Shown here piece by piece: positions 19,489-28,831 of a DNA stretch of 64,000 nt. The position numbers and the translations under genes are program-made. A model generated the notes under the pieces. That model saw only the letters and a list, made by a program, of their open reading frames with translations, was not told where the DNA came from and did not search any database. How positions within the stretch are numbered: position 1 is the first letter of the stretch; each line of letters opens with the position of its first letter. The stretch is from Mesorhizobium loti (lineage in GTDB: Bacteria; Pseudomonadota; Alphaproteobacteria; Rhizobiales; Rhizobiaceae), in assembly GCA_014189435.1 (NCBI GenBank), contig CP050295.1, positions 496,001-560,000 of the forward strand, given 5' to 3'.

Positions 19489-20574
19489 TTATGATGCGTC
19501 GGCTTTTTCGCGCTTGGTGGTCACGCGCTTGAAGGCGGTCACCGCAGCATGAGCGGCGATTGCACCACCCACGATGCCGGCGGCGGTCATGCCGACCTTG
19601 TCGGCGTTGGCCTCGACGCCGAACTGGTGGAGGTTCGTCAGCCGGTCATAGAAGCTGCCGTTGTCCCAGAAGCCGTCTTCCGAGCAGCCGATGCAGCCGT
19701 GGCCTGACTGGATCGGGAAGGAAACGCCACCGTTCCAGCGCACGGTAGAGCAGGCATTATAGGTGGTCGGGCCCTTGCAGCCCATCTTGTAGAGACAAAA
19801 GCCCTTGCGTGCGCCCTCATCGTCCCACTCCTCGACAAACTGGCCCGCATCGAAATGTGGTCGGCGGTAGCATTTGTCGTGGATGCGCTGCGAATAGAAC
19901 ATCTTGGGCCGGCCCTGCCGGTCGAGGTCCGGCAGCTTGCCGAAGGTCGTGATGAAGGTGACTACCCCGGTCATCACCTCCGCGATCGGGGGACAGCCTG
20001 GTACCTTAATGATCGGCTTGTCGAGGATGACCTTGTCGATCGCTGTCGCCCGGGTCGGATTCGGCTTGGCCGCCTGGACGCAGCCCCAAGAGGCGCAGGC
20101 GCCCCAGGCGATAATCGCCATGGCATCCTCGGCCATCCACTTCAGCTTCTCAACGAAGGGTTTGCCGCCGTCGATGCAGAACATGCCGTCCTCGTTGAGC
20201 GGCGGATTGCCCTCGACGGCGAGGATGTACTTGCCTTTGTACTTCTCCTTCGTCTCTTTGAGAATCGCCTCCGCTTGATGGCCGGCGGCCGCCATAATCG
20301 TATCGTCATAGTCGAGCGAGATCATCGACAGCACGACGTCTTTGACGAGCGGATGGGCCGAGCGGATGAAGCTCTCCGAACAGCAGGTGCATTCGAGCCC
20401 ATGCATCCAGATGACGGGAACGCGTTCCTTGGTTTCGAGTGCTTCAGCCATCGCTGTCGCGGCACCCGGGCCGAAACCGAGGCTCGCGGCCGTCAGGCTG
20501 CAGAACTTGGTGAAACTGCGCCGGGTGATCCCCTGGCGACGAATGACGTCATACAAGGTTTGGGCAGCTGCCAT
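19489..20574 (-). CDS. hupS: uptake [NiFe] hydrogenase small subunit, Tat-exported
   Basis: A 361-residue electron-transfer subunit. The N-terminus has the twin-arginine motif TRRSFTKFC inside a 45-residue signal. The proximal and other cluster ligands are seen in [36 protein letters not shown], and the C-terminal [17 protein letters not shown] and GHGCIGCSE, followed by the membrane anchor. First gene of the hup operon, with a sigma54-type promoter about 75 bases upstream. Intact. Confidence 0.97.
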   Translation of the reverse strand: MAAAQTLYDVIRRQGITRRSFTKFCSLTAASLGFGPGAATAMAEALETKERVPVIWMHGLECTCCSESFIRSAHPLVKDVVLSMISLDYDDTIMAAAGHQAEAILKETKEKYKGKYILAVEGNPPLNEDGMFCIDGGKPFVEKLKWMAEDAMAIIAWGACASWGCVQAAKPNPTRATAIDKVILDKPIIKVPGCPPIAEVMTGVVTFITTFGKLPDLDRQGRPKMFYSQRIHDKCYRRPHFDAGQFVEEWDDEGARKGFCLYKMGCKGPTTYNACSTVRWNGGVSFPIQSGHGCIGCSEDGFWDNGSFYDRLTNLHQFGVEANADKVGMTAAGIVGGAIAAHAAVTAFKRVTTKREKADAS

Positions 20575-20646
20575 TTTGCTCCTCCAGCAATTTCATCCCC
20601 ATCGCGTCGCCCGGATAGACCCCGGGCTCTGCCAGAAATGCTTGCT

Positions 20647-20661
20647 GCAAGAAGCGGACCA
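20647..20661 (-). promoter_or_regulatory. sigma54 (-24/-12) promoter of hupS
   Basis: Reads TGGTCCGCTTCTTGC on the minus strand: GG and GC are spaced as in TGGCAC-N5-TTGC. It lies 73 bases before hupS, giving a leader of about 60 bases. The match to the -12 half is full; the -24 half has TC for CA. In rhizobia hupSL is known to be driven by NifA and sigma54 with IHF. Confidence 0.65.
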
Positions 20662-20706
20662 ATTTAGTAGGGGTCAGAGGGATAATCACCCGGTTCGGGA
20701 TAATGC

Positions 20707-20722
20707 TGTTTCCGACCCCACC
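20707..20722 (-). promoter_or_regulatory. imperfect NifA upstream site for hupS
   Basis: On the plus strand TGT-N10-ACC, one base off the TGT-N10-ACA consensus, about 60 bases upstream of the -24 element. Imperfect NifA sites are known at rhizobial hup promoters. Could be chance. Confidence 0.35.
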
Positions 20723-21349
20723 GCGGACGTTGGGGGGTCCGCTACCGGGTCGCAGCGCCAGCTCGCGTAGTCACGATTCAAACGGAAGCCAATAGCTGCA
20801 CCCGGTTACCCAAGGCGGCCCTAAGCCCCAGTGGCGAAAGCTCAAGATGAATTAGGGCATACGCCTCGGCTCACGCCTTTGCGAGGAGCCCTGGATGCGA
20901 GATAGTTCGAGGAACCTCGGCCAAGCATTGGAAGTCCACAGCAGGCGCGAAGGGCCATGTCTGCGCCCGAACCACAGTCACAAGCTCAGATTTCAAGGGC
21001 TTGCGAATGCTGGCAGACGCATGCGGAGACCGTTTTGTCTCTGGAGTGGTGCTATTAGACCACGATAAGATTGTCCCATTCGGAGAGCGCCTCCAGGCGG
21101 CACCGCTTTCGGTACTTTGGGGGTAGAGCAGGTACGGTGCCGGATGGCCGTTGCTGCCGAATGCCGGAATTCTTCGCTCGCAATTGCTAGCCCAACATCA
21201 ACACAACGCGCCGACTGCCGTTGTATCTCGCCGCGAACCGTCTTGCGTTTGTGGCCCCCTCGCCCTCACGGCCGGTTCAGCGTCGAACGTATCGTGCCGC
21301 GATGCATTCAAGGCCGCGACCAGAACGGCACCCGTGCGACTGCGGCAGA
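20723..21349. other. intergenic stretch upstream of hup
   Basis: No gene that I can support. Open frames are short and overlap on both strands. It separates the hup promoter from the histidine-kinase remnants. Confidence 0.4.
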
Positions 21350-21553
21350 AGCCAGGGGTTACGTGCATCACGGCAAGACAATGGCGCCGGCAAGCCCGCC
21401 AGCATCGTCGCCAGTGCGGGCCTGGGAACCGCCATTGTCGAGGCGCTGGTCAAGCAGCTGGAGGCCAACATCGAGGTCATCAGCGACAAGAACGGCACCA
21501 GCGTGTCGATGACAAGGGCAACGTTCACCTCGCGCGTGTCGCGGGCGGCGTAG
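21350..21553 (+). pseudogene. histidine kinase C-terminal ATPase-domain fragment
   Basis: The frame ending at 21553 contains DNGAGKP, then SAGLGTAIVEALVKQLEA and NGTSVSMTRATF, which match the G1/G2 boxes and end of HATPase domains in HisKA_2/HWE histidine kinases. Nothing upstream continues the domain (no N box or phospho-acceptor His), so this is only the last 60-70 residues. The piece is probably from the same class of kinase as the next remnant, but not from the same gene, since order is reversed. Confidence 0.55.
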
Positions 21554-21629
21554 CGTGATCCATCCGGTGGCGGGAGCCGTGGGCGCAGGTCCGGCGTCCG
21601 GTTGGATCGCGCCAAGGCGCGGGATCTAG

Positions 21630-22215
21630 TCAATATGTCCAGCGTAGTCGCCAAGTCCGAAGAGCAGAAGAACGCCGAAGCCGAAGTCGAGGGCTTCCAG
21701 GACGACTGGGCCGTTCGTCGTTGTCGCCGAGACAACACATGGTTTTCACCGACGCAAAAGAACCCGGCAATCCCATCATTTTTGCCAATGACGCCTCCCT
21801 CGGCATGACCGGATACGTCAGGGAAGAGGTCCTCGGTCGGCACTTCAATTTCCTCATGGCGAACGGCACGACGCCGGGGCGCTGAAACGCATCAAGCTCG
21901 AGTTCGAAGCCAATGCGGAGGCGGGCACGGAAATCCTTTACAGGCGCAAGGATGGCAGCGAGTTCTGGGCGGGTCTTCGCCAGTCCTGTCCACGACAAGA
22001 GCGGCGCCATCGTCCAGTATTTTACCTCCTTTGTCGATCTGACCAGACACAAGGAGGAGCAGGCGCAATCCAAAATGCTCATCGACGAATTGAACCATCG
22101 AGTGAAGAACACGCTGGCAACGGTGCAGTCGATCGTCTGGCAGGCATCGCGAGCCAATTCCGATCCGCGGGCGATCCGCGAAACGGTCGAGTCCCGGCTG
22201 GATCGGCCAGAAGGC
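21630..22215 (+). pseudogene. PAS-HWE/HisKA_2 histidine kinase, fragmented
   Basis: In three successive frames: VAKSEEQKNAEAEVEGFQDD; then FTDAKEPGNPIIFANDA, LTGY-like MTGYVREEVLGRHFNFLMA (PAS domain of LOV type); then YRRKDGSEFWAGVFASPVHD, VQYFTSFVDLTRHKEE and the phospho-acceptor segment LIDELNHRVKNTLATVQSIV. Similarity ends at AIRETVESRL, so the ATPase domain is lost. The LOV photoactive Cys (GRNCRFLQ in true LOV) is Phe here (GRHFNFLM). At least two frame changes (near 21712 and 21885) make it a clear pseudogene. Confidence 0.7.
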
Positions 22216-22376
22216 GATCTGCCTTTCTGGCCGTAGTCCTCCTCGACCAACCAGGCCCAGCGGACCCATCGGCCGGGATTTTGGCGCTTTGAAAGCGGTG
22301 TCTTTCCAGTGGCCTGTCCCGGCTTTGGTGCTTTGTACTTACCAAGCTGCCTGACCGCCCTTGCTTTGGCACTCGG

Positions 22377-22415
22377 TTAGTGTAACCTTGATTACCGTAA
22401 TCAGGATTACACTAA
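22377..22415. repeat. 39-base near-perfect palindrome before ATPase gene
   Basis: Two 19-base arms, TTAGTGTAACCTTGATTAC and GTAATCAGGATTACACTAA, with one central base. The arms are inverted complements except at two positions, and each arm itself contains TAATC/GATTA type repeats. It lies across the likely translation start of the next gene, where an autoregulatory operator would lie. Confidence 0.75.
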
Positions 22416-23812
22416 TATTCGTAGGTCGCGCTCAAGAGCTCTCCCGCCTCCGCAAGGAATTCTCCCTCGCTAGGCCCTCTTTGCTCGTGGTATATGGACG
22501 GCGCCGGATCGGGAAGTCCGCGCTGCTCAAGGAAGCTGCCAAGGACCGTCCCCACGTTCTCTATCAAGCGACGCGTGTCACCCCCACTCTGAATCTGGAG
22601 GGCTTCAAAGCGGAAATCGCCCGCTCGCTCGGCGCCGATCCCCTGTTGGACGGCCTCGGCGATTGGCTGAGCGTGCTGACATACCTCGCGCGTAAGGCCG
22701 AGGGAACGCTTGGGCTGATCGTTGTCCTGGACGAATTCCCCTACCTTGTCGAGGGCGATCAGGCCCTGCCATCGATCATCCAAAAATTCTGGGACGCGGT
22801 CGTCGGCGCCGAGGGCAAGCTGAACTTGGTGCTCTGCGGGTCGATGATTGCCCAGATGGAGGATCTGTTGGCCGAGAGGAATTCACTCTACGGGCGCCAA
22901 ACCCTACCCCTGGAAGTCAAGGCGCTGCCGCTGCGGGACGCGGCCGGGTTCTTCCCGGATTACCCTGCTGTGGATCGTATCCTTGCCTATGCCATCTTCA
23001 GTGGTATCCCCTTTTACCTAAGGCTCTGCGATCCAAGCGCAAGTCTCGAGGAGAACGTCACCAATTTGCTGCTCGCCGATACTGGGGCGGTGGTAGACGA
23101 GCCGAACGTCCTGCTCCAATCGGAACTTCGGGAGACCCAACGCTACGCCAGCATCCTGGCGGCGATCGCGGACGGCTGCACCAAACTCGGGGAAATCGGC
23201 GGCCGTCTCCGGGACATCAAGGATTCCGTTTCGCTGAGCCCCTACATGAAGCGGCTCGAGCGCATGCGGCTGGTTCGGACCGTACATTCCCTCGACGCCA
23301 ACCCCAAGTCACGGGACACGCGTTACTTCGTGGACGATCCGCTTGTTGCCTTCTGGCATCGGTTCGTTCGGCCGAACATGTCAAGTGTGATGCAGGGCTT
23401 CGGTCCCGAGATTTGGCGGCACCAAGTGGTGCCGCGGCTGGACGAGTATATGGGCGGCGCGTTCGAGGAAATCTGCCGAGGGCACGCCCGCCGCCATGCG
23501 CAGGAGGCTCTTCCGTCTCCGGCCCAGGAGATCGGTCAAATCTGGGGTGCCGAATATGACATTGACGTAGCCGGACGCTTGCTGGACGGATCGATGCTAT
23601 ACGGCGAGTGCAAGTGGCGCCGCGGAATGATCGGGGCGGATGTCCTCGCGACACTGATCGAGCGCGCCGGAAGAACCGACTATGGTCGTGGCGTAGAAGA
23701 TCGCCACTTCGTCCTATACGCGCGCACCGGTTTCAAGGCAGGTGTCCAAGAGCGTGCCAAGGAGGACGGGCGAATTGTGTTGCTGACGCCCGACACCATG
23801 CTCGCCCTCTGA
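22388..23812 (+). CDS. archaeal-type AAA ATPase with DUF234 nuclease-like C-terminus
   Basis: A protein of about 475 residues. Seen: FVGRAQELSRLRKEF, the P-loop VVYGRRRIGKSALLK, Walker B LIVVLDEFPYL, LVLCGSMIAQMEDL as sensor, a winged-helix part (SLSPYMKRLERMRLVRTV), and the C-terminal DUF234 part with RYFVDDPLVAFWHRFV and a nuclease-like core (QIWGAEYDID, YGECKWRRGMIG). Function of the family is not settled; mobile-element or toxin-antitoxin-like roles have been suggested. The family usually begins MFVGR; here that Met codon is ATA (22415), so translation must begin upstream, TTG 22388 being the nearest candidate, inside the palindrome. No Shine-Dalgarno sequence is seen. It could be leaderless, or the start is lost. 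Confidence 0.8.
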   Translation: MITVIRITLIFVGRAQELSRLRKEFSLARPSLLVVYGRRRIGKSALLKEAAKDRPHVLYQATRVTPTLNLEGFKAEIARSLGADPLLDGLGDWLSVLTYLARKAEGTLGLIVVLDEFPYLVEGDQALPSIIQKFWDAVVGAEGKLNLVLCGSMIAQMEDLLAERNSLYGRQTLPLEVKALPLRDAAGFFPDYPAVDRILAYAIFSGIPFYLRLCDPSASLEENVTNLLLADTGAVVDEPNVLLQSELRETQRYASILAAIADGCTKLGEIGGRLRDIKDSVSLSPYMKRLERMRLVRTVHSLDANPKSRDTRYFVDDPLVAFWHRFVRPNMSSVMQGFGPEIWRHQVVPRLDEYMGGAFEEICRGHARRHAQEALPSPAQEIGQIWGAEYDIDVAGRLLDGSMLYGECKWRRGMIGADVLATLIERAGRTDYGRGVEDRHFVLYARTGFKAGVQERAKEDGRIVLLTPDTMLAL

Positions 23813-23821
23813 AATCCTCAG

Positions 23822-24102
23822 TCAAATCGGGCGACGGTCGATGCGGTCCTCGGCCCAGTCACCCTCGCGGTTCAGTCCGACGCGTCCGGCTTTCTCGAGG
23901 GTGCTAAGGATCGGAGACAGGCGCTTGCCGATGATGGTGACGGCGCGCGGATCGTCCCCGGACACCCGTGCCTCGTTGCGAACTCCTGCGCGCATTCGGC
24001 GGTCGACATCGGACGCTTGGCGGTCCGCAGAATGTCGAGAGTCATCTTGCGCTTGTTTGTCTCGCCGATGACCTTGTCGAGTTCCCTGACGCTTTCGGCC
24101 AT
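23822..24102 (-). pseudogene. small winged-helix-like protein, one-base frameshift
   Basis: From ATG 24102 the frame gives SVRELDKVIGETNKRKMTL, DILRTAKRPMSTAECAQEFA. It is lost near 23957 (four C on the plus strand where five would keep frame) and continues as AVTIIGKRLSPILSTLEKAG and VGLNREGDWAEDRID to the stop at 23822. The repaired 94-residue protein looks like a helical N-terminus plus winged-helix DNA-binding domain. I recognise the pattern but no named family. Confidence 0.5.
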
Positions 24103-24372
24103 GGGCAGCCGGCCGCGGCGCTACTGAGGCTGACCCAAGTCGTTCCCAGAGCTTGGCGCGTGCATCGACAACCGCAAATCGCGTGATGGGTTCGGCGGTT
24201 TGCGATGTGTCGCTGCGCGCCCACGATCACGTGGTGCCGGCGGCCGGCGAAACCAAGGCCAGCGGTAAGAATCGGCGTCAAATGGTGCGACACTGCCAAG
24301 ATGCCGGACCTGCAACGGATGCAAGAATCGACGACAGCGATGAGCGGAGCGCCAAAGCGCAGTGACAGGCCG

Positions 24373-24768
24373 TTAAGCGCCGGGCAGCGTGCCCTTCGCT
24401 GACATCTCGAAGACATCGAGCAGGATGGCCAGCCCGACGCCGCACGCGGTCAGGATGAGGCCGGCCATGAAGATGCGGTTGGCGCGTTCGTAGATGGGTC
24501 GGCGCAGCGAACTCATGTCGAGCAGCTTGGACAGCGCCCGCATCTGCAACGCGATGCCGACCAGGATCGGCACAACGGCGAATAGGTCGTAGAGCCGCCA
24601 TGGCACGGGGTTCGCCGCCCAATGCGTGACGAAGCCGAGCGAAAAGGCAAGCAGGATGCCCACGACAGTGATTGTGCCATTGCGGAAAATCGTCTCGATC
24701 AGCTCTTCCTTCGGATCGTGCTCGTCCAAGCAGCCCTCCCCTCCCTCAGCCGTAGCAGGCCCTTGCAC
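24373..24768 (-). CDS. small membrane protein of unknown function
   Basis: A protein of up to 131 residues with an acidic N-terminus (CLDEHDPKEELIETIF) and three hydrophobic segments: TITVVGILLAFSLGFVTHW, a weaker LFAVVPILVGIALQM, and FMAGLILTACGVGLAILLD. The spacing recalls conserved alphaproteobacterial proteins of unknown function. Intact frame. The start is uncertain because the Met at 24768 lacks a clear ribosome-binding site. No functional link to neighbours. Confidence 0.55.
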   Translation of the reverse strand: MQGPATAEGGEGCLDEHDPKEELIETIFRNGTITVVGILLAFSLGFVTHWAANPVPWRLYDLFAVVPILVGIALQMRALSKLLDMSSLRRPIYERANRIFMAGLILTACGVGLAILLDVFEMSAKGTLPGA

Positions 24769-24884
24769 AGTGTGAGACTAAGCTCTCGGGAAATCCCTGT
24801 ACATCGCAGCCAATTAGTCAAGAGAGCTTCTGGCAAAGCGAACAGGTGGTTGTGGGGGGAATTAGCGGAACTGGGCGGTGAAAC

Positions 24885-25080
24885 GCCGTTGAATTTGGCA
24901 CTGACTGAGACAGGCGATCGGAGCCTTGTGCCCTATCGTCCCATATGGGCGCTCCTTGTTGTAGTATCTGCGACAATCCTCCAACTTTTCGAAGCCCTTT
25001 AATCTGACTCGCGCCAGATACCTAACATGATGCCATCGCAACGAGTTGGCGACGGAAGCATTGTCTGCACTTTGGGATCA
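24885..25080 (-). pseudogene. IS3-family transposase C-terminal remnant
   Basis: A frame without start gives FEKLEDCRRYYNKERPYGTIGHKAPI, which resembles the WRxxYNxxRPHxAL end of IS3-type transposases. Upstream sequence (DNASVANSLRWHHVRYL) has only weak likeness to the DDE core. Heavily degraded. Confidence 0.5.
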
Positions 25081-25179
25081 TGCCAGGCATTGCCTTCTTA
25101 AAGAGGTCGCGATCCGTCTCGTCCCAGTAATGGTCGCAATCATTCTTGATTGCGACTTTCCGTAGCCAGCTCCGGCCAT

Positions 25180-26235
25180 TTATTTCCCTAAGATCTGCGA
25201 TGCAGGTCGAGGCGTTGTCGCAGTTTTGGCGGGTAAGATAGGCAAGACGACCTCGGGTACCTTTCCGGTCAGCGAGTTAAGGAAGGCAACGAGCAGGTCG
25301 ACTTCTTCGGCCTTCAACTCTTCGCCGAGCTGGGTGGTGCCCATAATAGCCACGGCCTGTTTCAGATCCCAAACCTTGCCCGAATGAAAATAGGGCGCGG
25401 TGAGTGCCACGTTGCGCAGCGGCGCCACGCGGAAAACAAAGGAATCGTCGGCTGAATTGGTGACGGCAAAGCGGCCCTTGTCGTTTTCCGGCCGTACCTC
25501 GGCGCTGGGCTTTTCAATAAGGCCGAATGCGTAATAGTCCTCCCCGCCAACGTTGATGCCGGCATGGCAGGACGAGCAGCCTTTGTCCATGAAAAGCGCC
25601 AGCCCCTGTTTCTGTTCGGAAGTCATGGCGGCGTCATCGCCATTGAGGAAAGCATCGAAGGGCGCCGGCGTGACCAGTGTCGCCTCAAAGGCTTCAACTG
25701 CCTTGGCTAAGTTGTCGAAGGTGACGCGATCGGCCTCACCGGGGAAAGCTGCATTGAACCAATCGACATATTGCGGCATCGACTTGAGCGTCGCGATGAC
25801 TTGACCCGGAGTGTTGGCCATTTCGACACCGGCTTGGACCGGTCCCTTGGCCTGAGCCTTCAGGTCTTCGGCGCGACCATCCCAGAACTGCGCGATGTTA
25901 AAGACAGCGTTCAGTACCGTCGGCGCGTTGCGCGGTCCCTTCTGCCAACCATGGCCGATCGAGGTTTCAAGATTGTCGTCGCCCCCAGTCGCCAAGTTGT
26001 GGCACGAGTTGCACGAGAAGACACCTGACGCCGAGACACGGGGATCGAAGAACAATGCCTTGCCGAGGGCGATCTTTTCCAGTGTGATCGGGTGGTTGGC
26101 GACTGCCGGCGTGGTGGATGGCAAAGCCTTGAAAGTGGCCAGTGCCGTTTCTCTGAGGTCGGCGGGGATCGGTTCTGCAGCAAAAGCGATGGCTGCCGGC
26201 AAGGCGACAGCCATCGTAGTGAATAGCATTTTCAT
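25180..26235 (-). CDS. diheme cytochrome c peroxidase
   Basis: A periplasmic CcpA/MauG-type peroxidase of about 351 residues that reduces H2O2 with electrons from cytochrome c. Signal peptide MKMLFTTMAVALPAAIAFAA; haem sites CNSCH (about residue 70) and CSSCH (about 220); typical LGKALFFDPRVSASG, GPRNAPTVLN, and APLRNVALTAPYFHSG. The frame opens at 26268, but ATG 26235 follows GGAGATC and lies downstream of the start point predicted from the FNR-like box, so it is preferred. Intact. It probably protects microaerobic respiration in nodules. Confidence 0.9.
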   Translation of the reverse strand: MKMLFTTMAVALPAAIAFAAEPIPADLRETALATFKALPSTTPAVANHPITLEKIALGKALFFDPRVSASGVFSCNSCHNLATGGDDNLETSIGHGWQKGPRNAPTVLNAVFNIAQFWDGRAEDLKAQAKGPVQAGVEMANTPGQVIATLKSMPQYVDWFNAAFPGEADRVTFDNLAKAVEAFEATLVTPAPFDAFLNGDDAAMTSEQKQGLALFMDKGCSSCHAGINVGGEDYYAFGLIEKPSAEVRPENDKGRFAVTNSADDSFVFRVAPLRNVALTAPYFHSGKVWDLKQAVAIMGTTQLGEELKAEEVDLLVAFLNSLTGKVPEVVLPILPAKTATTPRPASQILGK

Positions 26236-26294
26236 AAATGATCTCCGAGCGTTGTGCACGGACGCCATTGTGGGATATGCGGTTCGTGAACGCC

Positions 26295-26308
26295 CTGCGC
26301 TAGATCAA
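26295..26308 (-). promoter_or_regulatory. FixK/FNR-type box, one good half
   Basis: Minus strand reads TTGATCTAGCGCAG against TTGAT-N4-ATCAA: the first half is exact, the second keeps only CA. If centred at -41.5, transcription begins near 26260, 25 bases before the peroxidase ATG at 26235. Such genes are often under FixK/FnrN control. Confidence 0.45.
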
Positions 26309-26826
26309 CGGCGGGAGAGGACCGGGCCTGACGGCCAGACTTCGATCGGGTCTGCGATCGAATGGCGGAAGCCGCCACCAGGCTGTGTTCATCGCTGCGA
26401 CCGTGGATCCCAACACGTGGCCGGCGCCATCGCAATTTGCTCGCGCTGACGGCCTGGTTGGTTCCTTGGGGCGTGGCGACGATCACCATAACAATGCCAA
26501 GGCGGCAAGCATCATTGGAGACCATGAAGGTCGAAGCCGTGTATCCGATGACGTACGAAACCTTCAGCGGCGCGGAACACCTTCGGCTTTTTCATTTTGC
26601 AAAATTCAAACGGAGGGGATCGAGCTTCAAAGCAAACTCCGACCCAGTTACGGGACAGCCAACACCGGGCGGATCAACGTGCATGACGGTGGGATGCGGC
26701 GCTATAGACCTCGATGCTGGGATGAGCATCGCAATAATCCTGTCGAGACAATTGTTGCGTTCAGCGGCAACCCCCACTATGAAGCGACGCTTCGCCGACT
26801 ATGTTTCAAGCCGCCCGGAGATTTTC

Positions 26827-27297
26827 ATGACAGAAGAAGCCGACAAAAACATCGACACCCTCATCGAGCTCACAGCCGATGTGGTCTCAGCCTATGTCTC
26901 CAACAATCCGGTTCCGGTAGGGGACCTCCCTGCTCTGATCGGCCAAGTGCATGCGGCTCTGAAAGGCACGGCCGGAAGCGTCTCCGCAGAAGAGCCGGCG
27001 GTCCTTAAGCCTGCAGTCCCGATCAAGAAGTCGGTGACACCCGACTACATGATCTCCCTTGAGGACGGGAAGAAATTCAAATCGCTAAAGCGCCATCTGT
27101 CGACCCACTACGGGCTGACGCCGGACGAATATCGCGCCAAATGGGGCCTGCCGGCGGATTATCCCATGGTCGCCCCGAACTACGCCGCGGCGCGCTCGGC
27201 ATTGGCCAAGACGATGGGGCTCGGCCGCAAACCGAAGGAGCCGGAAACGCCGGCGCCAGCGCCGGCGAAACGGACCCGCAAGAAGGTCACGGCTTAA
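26827..27297 (+). CDS. mucR: MucR/Ros-family transcriptional regulator
   Basis: A 156-residue regulator of exopolysaccharide, motility and symbiosis genes in rhizobia. The N-terminus (DTLIELTADVVSAYVSNNPV) is the oligomerisation part; the C-terminal DNA-binding domain contains SLEDGKKFKSLKRHLSTHYG, LTPDEYRAKWGLPADYPMVA and YAAARSALAKTMGLGRK. The zinc finger of Ros has Cys in CLEDGKKF; here it is Ser, so the metal site lacks a ligand. Zinc-free Ros homologues are known from Mesorhizobium loti. ATG 26827 follows CCGGAGAT; the frame is open upstream to 26362 but without homology. Ends in a basic, Pro-rich tail. Confidence 0.9.
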   Translation: MTEEADKNIDTLIELTADVVSAYVSNNPVPVGDLPALIGQVHAALKGTAGSVSAEEPAVLKPAVPIKKSVTPDYMISLEDGKKFKSLKRHLSTHYGLTPDEYRAKWGLPADYPMVAPNYAAARSALAKTMGLGRKPKEPETPAPAPAKRTRKKVTA

Positions 27298-27548
27298 TTC
27301 CGGCAACCGAGATTCGTTTTGGAGTGTGCTGCTGCCATTGGCATGATCTGCGCGTAATATGAAAAGGCGGGGGGAGCAACCCCGCCTTGTCTTTCCAGAC
27401 AGCCTGGTTTCAGGAATTCGCGACGGTTTGCAGCAATCTGCTGACCGAATCTCCGGTCAAGCCATGTTCTCGTCCACTCTTGTCGAGTGGGTCAGCCCAT
27501 CCGGGACGCGCCGCGTGCTTCCGGCTCTTGCGGGACGCAGCCGAAAAA

Positions 27549-27761
27549 TCAGCCAGCTTTGCTGAGGCTGCCAGCGGATGACTTGCCAGTGCGGCGGTCC
27601 TGTTCGATCTCATAGTTGATCTTCTGGCCGTCAGTGAGGGTTGAGAGCCCCGCGCGCTCGACAGCGGAAATGTGGACGAAAACATCCTGACCGCCATTGT
27701 CGGGCTGGATAAATCCAAATCCCTTGCTGCTGTTAAACCACTTCACTGTTCCGGTCGCCAT
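27549..27761 (-). CDS. cspA: cold-shock domain protein
   Basis: A 70-residue OB-fold nucleic-acid-binding protein. RNP1 is KGFGFIQPD and RNP2 is [10 protein letters not shown]; it starts [16 protein letters not shown]. It acts as an RNA chaperone. Monocistronic. Many rhizobia carry several paralogues, so the exact csp name is by family only. Confidence 0.93.
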   Translation of the reverse strand: MATGTVKWFNSSKGFGFIQPDNGGQDVFVHISAVERAGLSTLTDGQKINYEIEQDRRTGKSSAGSLSKAG

Positions 27762-27966
27762 ATGCGTATTCCTTTGTACAATTGCAACGTGGGCAGGCCG
27801 TTAGGCCAGTCCGATACATAGCCGAGACTTTAGGCAAAGCAAAAACGAAAAATTGCGGGGCCCGGCTCGATCTGCTGATGGTGGCTCGCGCCACTGGGTC
27901 AACGGCCGGGTGGTTCACGTCGCCACCTTGGTGCATAACCCTGGCGAGGCTTGAAGGAGTTCGGAA

Positions 27967-28215
27967 TTGGATTGTTTCAAAAGGATCGAGGCGTTAATCG
28001 ATGCGGCCAGCGCGGATGCGATCGATAGGGCGCGCGTTTTGCTGGATCAGTTGGACGATAAGTCGCAAACAATCGCCCAAGCGATCGACGACTTCCTGCT
28101 TGATCTGATGACCCTGGTGTTTGTTATAGAAAGCACCCAAGAGATGTTCCATTATCCGGCGCGGCGGTTGGCACATCTGAAATTGACCAGGGTCAGGCTG
28201 TTGTTGGCATCATAG
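27967..28215 (+). CDS. hypothetical helical protein
   Basis: An 82-residue frame starting at TTG 27967 behind GAAGGAG at good distance. It is predicted helical and acidic in the middle (DAASADAIDRARVLLDQLDD, QAIDDFLLDLMTLVFVIES). No family recognised. The ribosome-binding site and amino-acid make-up favour a real gene, but it could be a truncated one. Confidence 0.35.
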   Translation: MDCFKRIEALIDAASADAIDRARVLLDQLDDKSQTIAQAIDDFLLDLMTLVFVIESTQEMFHYPARRLAHLKLTRVRLLLAS

Positions 28216-28831
28216 CCTTGAGCTTAGAGCCGGTCCCGGTTAGAAGGCATCGATCTGTTCGTCGGCTCACCAGCGCGCAAAAACTGCCTGCATGGCGTGT
28301 GCAAAATTCCGTCGCCCCCTCAGCCGGCGGCGGCTGCAACTCCTCACCTTTCCAGCATCGCCGCCCCGATCGGAAAAGGAAACGTTCAATGCCACACGGA
28401 CATCAGTGAATAGCGCACTCGGCATGGCGCCCACGCAAAAGGCCCCTCTTTGTCGCCCACTTGACCACCCAGCACCGAAGAACCCGATCGGCGGAAATTG
28501 TTAGCTTGTTCCGACGACTGAACGGAGAAGAGAAAAAATTCCGATCCAAACTGCCCAAACTGCAAAGTGTGTTTTCGGCACTTTCGCAGATGGCGAAGCA
28601 TCAGATGTTCTGCCTTCCAATCGGGGCTGCGCCCGATCCTGGCTGCGCCAGGCTGTAATGAGCGAAGTCCATTTCCGTTGCCGAAAATGGCTATGCAAAC
28701 ACCGTGCGATTTCGGCTCTCGAATGGCAGCATCTATCTCGATGATTGACCCAACGCCTTGAGGTAGGCCGCCACCTAAACTGCGAACAACGACAATACTA
28801 GCCCCAGCCCTGTTCCTGGAAAAACAGGATA
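28216..28831. other. gene-free stretch
   Basis: Only overlapping 60-70 codon frames on both strands, none with a recognisable product or ribosome-binding site. Confidence 0.4.

Noticed and set aside
26362..26826. 155-codon N-terminal extension of mucR
   Set aside because: In frame, but without similarity to MucR or a ribosome-binding site; the ATG at 26827 has both a site and the family N-terminus.
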